Part shown: positions 1 to 7,208 of the stretch, piece after piece
Layout of the letters: every line of letters begins with the position of its first letter
Numbering within the stretch: position 1 is the stretch's first letter
Origin: an uncultured Hyphomicrobiales bacterium
GTDB taxonomy: Bacteria; Pseudomonadota; Alphaproteobacteria; Rhizobiales; Beijerinckiaceae
Reading direction: 5' to 3'
Length of the DNA: 8,568 nucleotides
Assembly (NCBI GenBank): GCA_903916165.1
Contig: CAIWVR010000249.1
Coordinates: 1-8,568 of the forward strand
The notes under the pieces: generated by a model
What the model was told of the DNA's origin: nothing
Database searches by the model: none
Seen by the model: the letters and a program-made list of their open reading frames with translations, nothing else
Made by a program: the position numbers and the translations under genes

Positions 1-231
1 CAGCGTGTCGCGGTCTGCCTCGCGCTCGTCACTGATCCGCCGTTCATCCTCGCCGATGCGCCGACCGGCAATCTCGACAGCAACAATGCGAAGATCATCA
101 CCAACATCCTGATCGACCTCGCCGCGAAACGGAACAAGACGGTGATCGTCGCGTCGCATGATCCCAAGGTGGTCGAAATCTTCCCCCGCGTCTGCCACAT
201 GCGCGACGGCCTGATCGAGCGCGTGTCGTGA
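1..231 (+). CDS. ABC transporter ATP-binding protein, LolD/MacB type (C-terminal part, cut by window start)
   Basis: The last 76 residues of an ABC ATPase are read in frame from base 1 to the TGA at 229-231. The visible part begins just after the signature motif (QRVA), then shows a Walker B region FILADAPTGNLD (bases 43-78) and an H-loop segment IVASHD. PTGNLD is typical of the LolD/MacB/FtsE-type ATPases that partner FtsX-like permeases, and such a permease follows directly, overlapping by four bases. Two departures from the family are visible. The residue after the Walker B aspartate is Ala (GCG, 58-60) instead of the catalytic Glu. The usual ARAL after the signature is CLAL. ATP hydrolysis may therefore be weak or absent, unless a sequencing error is involved. 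It should sit on the cytoplasmic side of the membrane and power or gate the permease. Walker A and the signature motif core lie outside the window. Confidence 0.9.
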   Translation, partial: QRVAVCLALVTDPPFILADAPTGNLDSNNAKIITNILIDLAAKRNKTVIVASHDPKVVEIFPRVCHMRDGLIERVS

Positions 232-3200
232 GCACCTCACCCGCCCGCCTTCTCCACGCCGTGCTGGGACGGCGGCCTTTCGCGGTCTTCGCCCTCGTCA
301 CCGGGCTGATCGTCTTCCTGCTCGCTGCCATCACGGTGACGTCACGCCACGCCATGGAGCGCTATGTCGCCGACCAGATCGAGCGCGTGCCGTGGGACCT
401 GTCGATCTACCAGACAGCGGAGATCGGGCTCGCCACGAAACTGGGCGAAGCTGTCGCTGCCGTGCAGGGCGTAACGCAAACGCAGAAGCTCTACTTCCTG
501 CGCACCATCCTGCCCTACACGACCAAGCCCGAGATCGACGGCGCGCAGATCCGCTCGCCCTGGGTGTCATTCCTGTCGCCAACCGATCCGACCATGCTGC
601 CGCCAGACCTGCGGCCCTCGGGCGATGGCGCGGTGCTCGTGCTGGTCGGCTCCAAGGCGCAGATGGGCGACGCCTATCTGCGGCTGCAAGACAAAAAGCA
701 GTTTCGTCTCGTGGTCGACCGCAAGGACCTCGCGGAAGACGGCGAGGAAGATGCCCATGCCCATGCCGATAGCGACGACGCGCATGGTGCGGCCGGCGGA
801 ACCCACGCGCACAGCCACAAGAAGAAAGGCTATGTGATCGTCGAGACACCGATCGAGCGCGTCATCCGCATCGACTCGAATGAGATCAATCGCTGGTACA
901 TGGAGCAGACCTCGTCGCCGACGCTGGTGCCCGAACTCGGCCTGATCCTCGTCACACCCTATAACGCCAAGCGCCTCAGCGATTTCGACGCCATCTCGCG
1001 CGGCATCATCCACGTCCACGACCATGCCGACATACATGCCGATCCGGGAAAATATTTCCCCGAGGTCATCCATCTCGTGCGCATCGACCGCGACAAGCTG
1101 GTCTCGGGCTGGGACATCGACGGATCGCTCACCCGCATCGTGCGCACCGGTTCGCTGCTGAGCGACCAGGTGCAGGACCTGACGCAGAGCGCAGCGGTGG
1201 ATCACAATCTCGGTGCCATGTTCATCCACATGGCCGAGATCGCGCGCAAGATCTCGCTGATCGCGCTGCTCGTCTCGCTGCCGCTGCTCATCATCGCCGG
1301 CATCCTGCTTGGTAATCTGGCGAGCCTGCTGCTGCTGAACGAACGCCGCAAGCTCGGCCTGCTGCGCCTGCGCGGCGTGCGCGGTACCGACATTGCGCGC
1401 ACGCTGCTCACCGCCATCGGCGCCGGCGGCGTGCTTGGTGGCGTCATCGGTGCCGCACTGGGCACGCTGCTGCCGATGTGGATCTACATGGGGCGGATTC
1501 CGTCCCTGGAACTGGTCCAAAAGGTACAGGAACCGCTTTATTTGCTGGCGTTTCTCGTCATCGGCGTCGCCATCGCCCTGATGAGCGGCTGGCGCCTCGT
1601 GCGTGAAGCCTCGCGCGTGTCGCCGCTCGAAGCCTCGCGCCGGGTCGCGACCTTCGAGGGCCGCGCGTCTGGCACGACATTCGGCCTGCTGCAGGCGCTG
1701 GCGCTCGCGCTCGGCCTGATGAAACTGGCGGGCTGGATCGGCGGCTGGACGCTGAGCGAATTCGTCTCCGCGCCCTGGATGTTCGAACTGGATCGCGCGC
1801 TTGATTTCGTCGCCTTTCCGCTTCTCGTCTACGGACTGGTCAGCCTGATCGCGTCAAGTGCAGCATTGATGAACGCGCTGATGGCCCCCGCCGCCTGGTT
1901 GCTCGCCGGTCCCCTGCGCGCGGCCTCCCTCAAGCACATCGCCACGCGCCGCCACCGCGCGGCATCGTTCCTGCTGATCGTCGCCATGCTGGCGACGCTG
2001 GCGCTCTACCCCACCGTGATGACGGCGGTCTTCGACAACAAGACCGAGCGCGGCGCCCGCGCGCAGCTCGGCTCGGACCTGCAACTGACGCTCAATGCGC
2101 TGGATCTGATGCCCGCAGAAGCGCAATCGCGCGGCGGCATGAAACAGCGGCTGGTCGTCCTGCAGGAAAAGCTCAATCCGCTCGTCGAAAAGCTGAAGAG
2201 CCGGCCCGGCGTCGCCAGCGTCAACTATATTGTCGAGGGCATCACCGACGGCGTCTACATGCCCGATCGCGGCTTCTCAGGCCTGCCCATCTATCTCATG
2301 GGCGACACGAAGGCCTATCTCGCGGCGGTCAAGGCTGAACAGCAACTGGGCGAGTCGGAGGTGTTCGACGATCTCATCGCCAGATTGCCGCGCGACGAGG
2401 TCCTGTCGTCCTCGTCCGTGTCGAAATTCTACAAGCGCGCCATCGGTGGCCCGATGCCGATCGGCCGCAATGTCGCGCAGCAGATGGAGCGCGCGCCCTT
2501 TGGCGGCTCGCTGCGGTTCCTGCCGGGGTTGCCGCTGAAGACGGTGAACGATCGCGAAGGTTTCATCAGCGTCCGCATCGACTATTTGAACCATCTCTTC
2601 TCGTCGTCGCCCTATCTGGTCACCGCCGCCGAAAACCCGCGTTTTGCGGGGCTCGACGTGCTGCTGCCGCGCATCGTGCTGATGATCGGTGCCAAGCCCG
2701 GCGCAGCCTTTGCGGATCTGCGCCGCGACGTCCTCGACACGGTGGGCGTCACGCCGCTCGATATCCGCGACGCACCGACTGAAATCGCGCGCTTCGGCAG
2801 CGACATGTACATCTTCCTCGCGCGCCAGAATGTGCAGATCTACCTGCTGGGCGGGCTGATTCTCGCCTTCATCGGTATTTTTGCAGTGGCCTATGCCAAT
2901 TATGTCGAGGACCGGCGCACACTGGGCCTGTTGCGCATTCGCGGCGCAGGACCGAGCGCCGTCGTGCGCTTCTTCCTGCCCAATGTGATCGGCCCGTCGC
3001 TCACAGGACTCGTCATCGGCAGTCTCGTCAGTCTCGCAGTCGGCTTTGGCATCACCAAGGTCGTCTGGGACCTGCGCCAGTTGCAGACGGTGATGTCCTA
3101 TCTGCCAACGCAATTGTCGGTCTCGGCCGAAACAGGCGGTGTCCTGCTGCTGCTGATTGCCCTGATCGCAGGCATCGGCCTCGCCTTCGGCTGGTTCGTG

Positions 3201-3242
3201 TTCAGCAAGACCGCACGCGAGGGCATTTCCGACGGTCACTGA
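228..3242 (+). CDS. Large ABC transporter permease with two FtsX-like domains and a His-rich extracytoplasmic domain
   Basis: A 1004-residue inner-membrane protein. It starts at GTG 228, overlapping the ATPase stop (GTGA). This start is needed to keep the first membrane helix (about residues 18-39). The layout is: helix 1; extracytoplasmic domain 1 (about 40-340); three helices (about 343-371, 395-421, 436-459); a middle block with further helices (about 484-506, 527-560, 578-600); extracytoplasmic domain 2 (about 601-870); and three final helices (871-893, 919-943, 969-990). Each FtsX-type domain carries the cytoplasmic motif after its first helix: RRKLGLLRLRG, and near residue 895 DRRTLGLLRIRG. 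This points to an internal duplication, as in other double-FtsX permeases. Domain 1 has six His between 177 and 197 and four more between 262 and 270 (HVHDHADIH), which suggests zinc or other metal binding. FtsX-like permeases with LolD/MacB-type ATPases export or release lipoproteins, peptides or antibiotics, or transmit force across the membrane. The substrate here is not known. A metal-related role, as I recall for Vibrio Zrg-type zinc systems, is a guess from the histidines. Confidence 0.9.
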   Translation: MSTSPARLLHAVLGRRPFAVFALVTGLIVFLLAAITVTSRHAMERYVADQIERVPWDLSIYQTAEIGLATKLGEAVAAVQGVTQTQKLYFLRTILPYTTKPEIDGAQIRSPWVSFLSPTDPTMLPPDLRPSGDGAVLVLVGSKAQMGDAYLRLQDKKQFRLVVDRKDLAEDGEEDAHAHADSDDAHGAAGGTHAHSHKKKGYVIVETPIERVIRIDSNEINRWYMEQTSSPTLVPELGLILVTPYNAKRLSDFDAISRGIIHVHDHADIHADPGKYFPEVIHLVRIDRDKLVSGWDIDGSLTRIVRTGSLLSDQVQDLTQSAAVDHNLGAMFIHMAEIARKISLIALLVSLPLLIIAGILLGNLASLLLLNERRKLGLLRLRGVRGTDIARTLLTAIGAGGVLGGVIGAALGTLLPMWIYMGRIPSLELVQKVQEPLYLLAFLVIGVAIALMSGWRLVREASRVSPLEASRRVATFEGRASGTTFGLLQALALALGLMKLAGWIGGWTLSEFVSAPWMFELDRALDFVAFPLLVYGLVSLIASSAALMNALMAPAAWLLAGPLRAASLKHIATRRHRAASFLLIVAMLATLALYPTVMTAVFDNKTERGARAQLGSDLQLTLNALDLMPAEAQSRGGMKQRLVVLQEKLNPLVEKLKSRPGVASVNYIVEGITDGVYMPDRGFSGLPIYLMGDTKAYLAAVKAEQQLGESEVFDDLIARLPRDEVLSSSSVSKFYKRAIGGPMPIGRNVAQQMERAPFGGSLRFLPGLPLKTVNDREGFISVRIDYLNHLFSSSPYLVTAAENPRFAGLDVLLPRIVLMIGAKPGAAFADLRRDVLDTVGVTPLDIRDAPTEIARFGSDMYIFLARQNVQIYLLGGLILAFIGIFAVAYANYVEDRRTLGLLRIRGAGPSAVVRFFLPNVIGPSLTGLVIGSLVSLAVGFGITKVVWDLRQLQTVMSYLPTQLSVSAETGGVLLLLIALIAGIGLAFGWFVFSKTAREGISDGH

Positions 3243-3264
3243 TCCGGCGCGCCATACGACAGAC

Positions 3265-3300
3265 AAACGCCCCGGAGACCATCTCGCGGGGCGTTTTTTG
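3265..3300 (+). terminator. Rho-independent terminator after the FtsX-like permease, possibly bidirectional
   Basis: The arms AAACGCCCCG (3265-3274) and CGGGGCGTTT (3287-3296) pair over 10 base pairs. The 12-base interval can add a GAGA/TCTC mini-stem. A run of six T (3294-3299) completes a strong terminator for the + strand, 22 bases after the permease stop. The gap between the convergent permease and fbpC is only 81 bases. Read on the - strand, the same hairpin is followed by TTTGTCTGT, so it may also end the fbp operon, less efficiently. Confidence 0.88.
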
Positions 3301-3323
3301 TCTGACCCCTGCACACCCGCAGA

Positions 3324-4385
3324 TCAATCGCCTGCGGGAAACACATGAGCCGCACCGACGACGGAAAGGCTGACGATGTCGCCGACACGCAGGTCGGCCA
3401 GCCCGTTGCGGTGCAGGACGACAGCCGGGCCTCCATCGGCGAACGGCCCGACGAGTTCGAGCGTCACGAGCGAGCCAGCCCCGCCAAATTCCACAGCTGC
3501 GATGCGGGCGACGCAGCCCTCGCCACCCTCCTGTCCCGGCTGCAAGACGATCTGCTCGGGGCGAAGGACGATTGTCGCAGGTCGCTGCGCTGTCGCTGTG
3601 GCAGTCGCTATGGAGCCGAGCCGGGTCTGCGCCTGCCCGTCGCGAATGGTCGCCTCAAGGATCATAGCATCACCGAGAAACGCCGCCACAAAGGGACTGT
3701 CGGGCCGCAGATAGAGATCGCGCGGATCGCCAGCCTGCAGGATGCGCCCGTCGCGCATGACGGCCACCTGATCGGCAAAGGACAGAGCTTCTCCCTGATC
3801 ATGCGTGACCAGCACAGTCGTGATGCCGCGCGCGCTCAGGAGATCGGCCACGGCGCGCCGCGTGCTGGCGCGCAAACCGGTGTCGAGCGCCGAGAACGGC
3901 TCGTCGAGAAGCATGAGCCGCGGCCGCCGCGCCAGCGCCCGCGCCAGCGCGACGCGCTGCTGCTGGCCACCGGAGATCTCGTCGGGCTTGCGGGCCAGCA
4001 TGTGCTGCTCGAGGCCAACCATCTCGAGGAGCTGCGCGATCTCCTTGTCGCGACCGGGCGTGTCTTTCGGCAATCCAAAGCCAATATTCTGCGCGATCGA
4101 CAGGTGCGGAAACAGCGCACCGTCCTGCGAGACAATGCCGATGTCCCGCAGATGGGCGGGCACGAAAGAGACGGGCGTCGCCAGGCATGTCTCGCCGAGC
4201 TGGACGGTGCCGGAATCGGGTGTGTCGAAGCCGGCGACCATGCGCAACAGCGTCGTCTTGCCCGAGCCCGAGGGGCCGACAATGGCGAGGCGGCTGCCGG
4301 CTTCGACCCGCAGGGTCACCGCGTCGAGCGCCTGCACGCGCCCGTAGCGCTTCGACACCATGTGCAGATGGAGGACGCCGCTCAA
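3324..4385 (-). CDS. fbpC: Ferric iron ABC transporter ATP-binding protein (FbpC type)
   Basis: A 353-residue cytoplasmic ATPase that powers Fe3+ import with FbpA and FbpB. Walker A is GPSGSGKTT (37-45), the Q-loop [11 protein letters not shown] is centred on Q87, the signature is SGGQQQR (138-144), Walker B is LMLLDEP with E162 present, the D-loop is SALD (165-168) and the H-loop is H195. Residues from about 250 form a C-terminal TOBE-like regulatory domain, and total length matches FbpC-type proteins. I chose the TTG start at 4385-4383. It gives the normal N-terminal strand [15 protein letters not shown], overlaps the fbpB stop by four bases (TTGA), and has a perfect GGAGG eight bases upstream. 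The alternative ATG at 4361 would remove the first beta strand and has no comparable ribosome site. The reading frame stays open to 5120, but that extension is a shadow of fbpB. The catalytic residues are intact, unlike those of the ATPase at the left edge of the window. Confidence 0.93.
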   Translation of the reverse strand: MSGVLHLHMVSKRYGRVQALDAVTLRVEAGSRLAIVGPSGSGKTTLLRMVAGFDTPDSGTVQLGETCLATPVSFVPAHLRDIGIVSQDGALFPHLSIAQNIGFGLPKDTPGRDKEIAQLLEMVGLEQHMLARKPDEISGGQQQRVALARALARRPRLMLLDEPFSALDTGLRASTRRAVADLLSARGITTVLVTHDQGEALSFADQVAVMRDGRILQAGDPRDLYLRPDSPFVAAFLGDAMILEATIRDGQAQTRLGSIATATATAQRPATIVLRPEQIVLQPGQEGGEGCVARIAAVEFGGAGSLVTLELVGPFADGGPAVVLHRNGLADLRVGDIVSLSVVGAAHVFPAGD

Positions 4386-5974
4386 GACCCGGCCCTCCGC
4401 TTGGTCTGCGCGTGCAGCAGGCCGGTCAGGGGAAGTGAAAGGATAATCATCAGAAGGGCGTAAGGCGCCGCGGCCGCATAGTCGAGTTCCGATGAATGGG
4501 CCCAGAAGGCCGTCGCCAGCGTCCGGGCACCATTGGGGGCCAGCATTTGCGTCGCGGTCAACTCGTTGACGATGCCCAGCGCGACCAGCGCCATGCCCGC
4601 CGCCGCGCCCGGCGCCGCCAACCGGACGGTGACGGTCCAGAGCGCATTGAGCGGCGAGCGTCCGAGACTGGCTGCCGCCTGTTCGAGTTCGACCGGGGCC
4701 TGGGCCAGCGACGCCCGCAGGCTGACGATGGCGCGTGGCAGGAAGAGGAGCACATAGGCCAGCAGCACCGTCACCACGGTCTGGTAGAGCGGCATGGCGA
4801 TCCGCACCGTGATCGTCACCAGCGCCAGGGCAACGACGACGCCCGGCAACGAGCCCACAACATAATTCAGCCCCTCGATCATCCTCTGGACCGGCCCCGG
4901 TGCGCGAATCGAGAGCCAGGCGATCGGAAGGGCCGACAGGGTCGCCAGCACGGCACCCACGCCCGCAAACAGCAGCGTCTCGAATACGGCAGGCGCAATC
5001 TCCCCGGCGTTCCAAACCGACGTGCCGCCATGCAGCAGCCACCCGAAAAGGGTGACAATTGGCACGCCGACAGCAAGCGCCACCCAGCCCGCACATAAGG
5101 TGAGCGCTGGCGCTGTCCACACGCGCAGGGGCGCGGCTGGAAGCGACCTCGCCACGCCCGAGCCGACGCGCGCATAGCGTTCGCGTCCACGCAGCAGGAT
5201 TTCAAGCCCGAGGAAGGTGAAGCAGCACAGCGCCAGCACGCCCGCCAGCATATTCGCCGCCGGGCCGTTATAGGCGGACTGGAACTGCGCAACGATGGCG
5301 GTTGTGAATGTGTCGAAGCGGACCATGACATACAGGCCGAACTCGGCAAGCAGATGCAGCGCGACGAGAAGCCCGCCGCCGCAGATGGCCAGACGCAACT
5401 GCGGCACAACCACTTTGATGAACACAGCCAGCGGCGCATGGCCGAGCGAGGCTGCCGCTTCCTCCAGCGAGGGATCGAGCCTGCGCAGCGTCGCTGCGAC
5501 CGGAAGGTAGAGAAACGGCACATAGGCCAGTGTCGAAACGAGCACGGCCGCAAACAGCCCGTTCAGCGACGGGATGAAACTCACCCAGGCATAGCTGTGC
5601 ACGAAGGCGGGAATGGCGAGCGGTGCCACGACCAGCCACGACCAGATCCGCGCGCCGGGCAGATTGCTGCGCTCGGTGATCCAGGCGAGACCCACCGAAA
5701 ACAAGATGCAAAGCGGCAGCGTGAAAGCCACGAGCAGGAACGTGTTGACGAGGAGCTCGCCGACACGCGGCCGGAACACGAGCGCCGACACCAGCGGCCA
5801 GCCGCTCTGGATCGCGACCCAGACGATGAAGCCAATCGGAAGACATGCGCCCAAGGTAACGAGCAGAGCAGCGCCGGACATGCCCGGCCCCACGCTGCCG
5901 GGACGGCGCGACGGGAAGACGGCAAAACGGGGCTGGCCTGCGCCTCGCCCCGTTTCCTGCACCGATGCTGTCAC
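4382..5974 (-). CDS. fbpB: Ferric iron ABC transporter permease, fused two-domain (FbpB type)
   Basis: A 530-residue inner-membrane permease with about 12 helices (roughly 35-56, 72-97, 111-136, 137-162, 194-217, 240-262, 287-312, 327-353, 368-391, 395-418, 454-478, 500-522). It is a tandem fusion of two MetI-like halves. Each half has the EAA loop that docks an ATPase subunit: EEAAASLG at 171-178 and EQAAASLG at 431-438. This fused form of about 500-550 residues is typical of FbpB/SfuB ferric iron permeases. In the second loop the usual LPL of the motif reads VRL, a small departure. The start is GTG at 5974, whose GTGA overlaps the fbpA stop, so translation is probably coupled. AGGA lies just upstream within fbpA. 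The next gene, fbpC, overlaps its stop in the same way. Its role is the path for Fe3+ from FbpA to the cytoplasm. Other substrates of the family are less likely given the FbpA ligands. Confidence 0.93.
   Translation of the reverse strand: MTASVQETGRGAGQPRFAVFPSRRPGSVGPGMSGAALLVTLGACLPIGFIVWVAIQSGWPLVSALVFRPRVGELLVNTFLLVAFTLPLCILFSVGLAWITERSNLPGARIWSWLVVAPLAIPAFVHSYAWVSFIPSLNGLFAAVLVSTLAYVPFLYLPVAATLRRLDPSLEEAAASLGHAPLAVFIKVVVPQLRLAICGGGLLVALHLLAEFGLYVMVRFDTFTTAIVAQFQSAYNGPAANMLAGVLALCCFTFLGLEILLRGRERYARVGSGVARSLPAAPLRVWTAPALTLCAGWVALAVGVPIVTLFGWLLHGGTSVWNAGEIAPAVFETLLFAGVGAVLATLSALPIAWLSIRAPGPVQRMIEGLNYVVGSLPGVVVALALVTITVRIAMPLYQTVVTVLLAYVLLFLPRAIVSLRASLAQAPVELEQAAASLGRSPLNALWTVTVRLAAPGAAAGMALVALGIVNELTATQMLAPNGARTLATAFWAHSSELDYAAAAPYALLMIILSLPLTGLLHAQTKRRAGS
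4394..4398 (-). promoter_or_regulatory. Ribosome binding site that decides the fbpC TTG start
   Basis: On the - strand GGAGG lies inside the last codons of fbpB, eight bases before the TTG at 4385. It supports the TTG over the downstream ATG (4361) and is consistent with coupled translation of fbpB and fbpC. Confidence 0.75.
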
Positions 5975-6975
5975 AGCAATCCTGCCGAGATCATCAACTC
6001 AGTCACTTTCCTGCTGTTGAGCTTGGTCGCCTCGACCAATGGCGCCTTGAGATCAACGAGCGGAGGCAGCCTGGGATTCGACGCCTCGCCCTTGCCGACA
6101 GCATATTCAAAGGATGTGCCCGTGCGAAGGATGCTCTGGCCGCCCTTGCCGACAATCCATGTCACGAAGGCCTGCGCCTGTTCCTTCTTCTTCGACGAGG
6201 CAAGCACACCGCCACCGGAGACGCTGACGAAGGCACCCGGATCCTGATTCCTGAAATAATGCAGTCCGACCTTCTGCGAATTCTCGCCAGTCTTCGCCTG
6301 ATCGCCAAAATAATAATAATGGTAAATCACAGCACCTTCGACCTGCCCGGTGTTGACGCCCTTCATTGCGGCATTATTGCCCTGGAACGGCTTGACATTT
6401 TCCTTCATGCCCTTGAGCCATTTCGCCGTGACGTCCTCGCCCTTCAGTTCGAGAAGCGCACTGACAATGGCCTGAAAGTCGGCACCGTTGGGCGAGGCGG
6501 CCCAGCGGCCCTTCCACTTCGGGTCGGCAAGGTCGAGCAGCGATTTCGGCAGGTCGTCCGGCTTCAGCGAGGCGGTGTTATAGGCAAACACCGTGCTGCG
6601 CGCGGCAATGCCGATCCAGCGGCCCGAAGCGGGACGATAGGCGTCAGGCACGAGCGCCAGCGTCTGCGGGTCGAGCGGCGCGAGCAGGCCCGCCGAATCG
6701 ACGAGAGAAATCGCGGGGGAATTTTCGGTCAGGAAGAGATCGGCCGGCGATTTGTCGCCCTCCTGCACGATCTGGTTGCCAAGTTCGGTGTCGCCGCCAT
6801 TGCGCAGCGTGACCTTGATCCCGGTTTCCTTCGTGAATTGCGCAGCCCATTCCTGCGTCAGGCTGACATGCTGTGCATTGTAGACGAGGAGCCCCGTGGA
6901 CTCCTGGGCGCATACGAGCGTCGTCGCGGCGATCAGGCCAGCAGCGGCTCCAATCCAGCGCGGGAACAATTTCAT
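5971..6975 (-). CDS. fbpA: Periplasmic ferric iron-binding protein (FbpA type)
   Basis: A 334-residue precursor. Residues 1-23 form a Sec signal peptide (MKLFPRW, a hydrophobic core, then VCA before QES). There is no lipobox, so the mature protein should be free in the periplasm. It captures Fe3+ and hands it to FbpB. Family landmarks in order are YNAQH (32-36), [18 protein letters not shown] (73-84), [27 protein letters not shown] (218-223) and [18 protein letters not shown]. From my memory of the Haemophilus FbpA sequence, its ligands His9, Glu57, Tyr195 and Tyr196 correspond to H36, E84, Y220 and Y221, all present. The ATG at 6975-6973 has GGAG (6985-6982) six bases upstream. It is the first gene of an fbpA-fbpB-fbpC operon and overlaps fbpB by four bases. 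The tyrosine cluster Y220-Y222 is encoded by three identical TAT codons. A different trivalent metal is possible but less likely. Confidence 0.95.
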   Translation of the reverse strand: MKLFPRWIGAAAGLIAATTLVCAQESTGLLVYNAQHVSLTQEWAAQFTKETGIKVTLRNGGDTELGNQIVQEGDKSPADLFLTENSPAISLVDSAGLLAPLDPQTLALVPDAYRPASGRWIGIAARSTVFAYNTASLKPDDLPKSLLDLADPKWKGRWAASPNGADFQAIVSALLELKGEDVTAKWLKGMKENVKPFQGNNAAMKGVNTGQVEGAVIYHYYYFGDQAKTGENSQKVGLHYFRNQDPGAFVSVSGGGVLASSKKKEQAQAFVTWIVGKGGQSILRTGTSFEYAVGKGEASNPRLPPLVDLKAPLVEATKLNSRKVTELMISAGLL

Positions 6976-7042
6976 GGCGCACTCCGGTGTTCAATGTCCG
7001 TGCAAACAAGCGATGGCTTTTTCTGGACGAGGGCAAGAGAGG

Positions 7043-7080
7043 CGTCAAACGCTATGTTTTTGAATACTTCTAATTCCAAA
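7043..7080 (-). promoter_or_regulatory. Candidate iron-responsive operator and promoter region of the fbp operon
   Basis: This is the most AT-rich part of the 233-base gap before fbpA. On the + strand TTTTGAAT (7058-7065) and ATTCCAAA (7073-7080) form an imperfect inverted repeat with a 7-base spacer. Nested in it is TTTGAA-TAC-TTCTAA (7059-7073), close to the TTAGAA-N3-TTCTAA form I recall for Irr (ICE) boxes in Hyphomicrobiales. On the - strand TTGACG (7048-7043) is a fair -35 candidate, but no convincing -10 follows at the usual spacing. The site lies about 85-105 bases before the fbpA ATG. Assignment to Irr rather than RirA or Fur is an inference. Confidence 0.42.
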
Positions 7081-7139
7081 CTACACGTTGAGGGCGCGCA
7101 AAGGACCATAGCGGTACGTGACACATCCGCGCGGGCCCG

Positions 7140-7185
7140 AAAAACAGCAGCAATGCCGCAAACCCCTTCGGGCTTGCGGCATTGC
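7140..7185 (-). terminator. Rho-independent terminator of the 3-hydroxyisobutyrate dehydrogenase-family gene
   Basis: Perfect 12-base arms GCAATGCCGCAA (7150-7161) and TTGCGGCATTGC (7174-7185) flank a 12-base interval. In the - strand transcript the interval adds a G-U pair and three C-G pairs closed by a GAAG tetraloop, giving a 16-pair stem. In the + strand transcript an A-C mismatch breaks it, so the hairpin suits the - strand. Five T (complement of 7144-7140) follow after a five-base TGCTG spacer, a slightly long gap. It begins 23 bases after the dehydrogenase stop and shields the fbp promoter region from read-through. Confidence 0.8.
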
Positions 7186-7208
7186 TTGAGATGACGGGTA
7201 ACCGATCC

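Noticed and set aside
747..800. GCCCAT repeats as a possible DNA-level repeat element
   Set aside because: They are only two adjacent copies and simply encode the AHAH part of the His-rich loop.
567..1520. Long - strand open frame (317 codons) opposite the permease gene
   Set aside because: It is antisense to a protein with clear helices and FtsX motifs. Its translation is low-complexity (rich in D, H, Q, R) with no domain, typical of a GC-rich shadow frame.
2277..3314. Long - strand open frame (345 codons) over the end of the permease gene
   Set aside because: It runs across the terminator and lies antisense to the permease. The composition is shadow-like with no motif or ribosome site.
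3345..4463. Long + strand open frame (372 codons) opposite fbpC
   Set aside because: fbpC on the other strand has every ABC ATPase motif. This frame is Arg- and Asp-rich with no recognisable feature.
4386..5120. N-terminal extension of fbpC up to 5120
   Set aside because: The extra 245 residues are out-of-frame fbpB sequence. The real start is fixed by GGAGG and the TTGA overlap.
5965..7194. Long + strand open frame (409 codons) opposite fbpA
   Set aside because: The - strand encodes an unmistakable FbpA with signal peptide and metal ligands. This frame also crosses the operator region and terminator.
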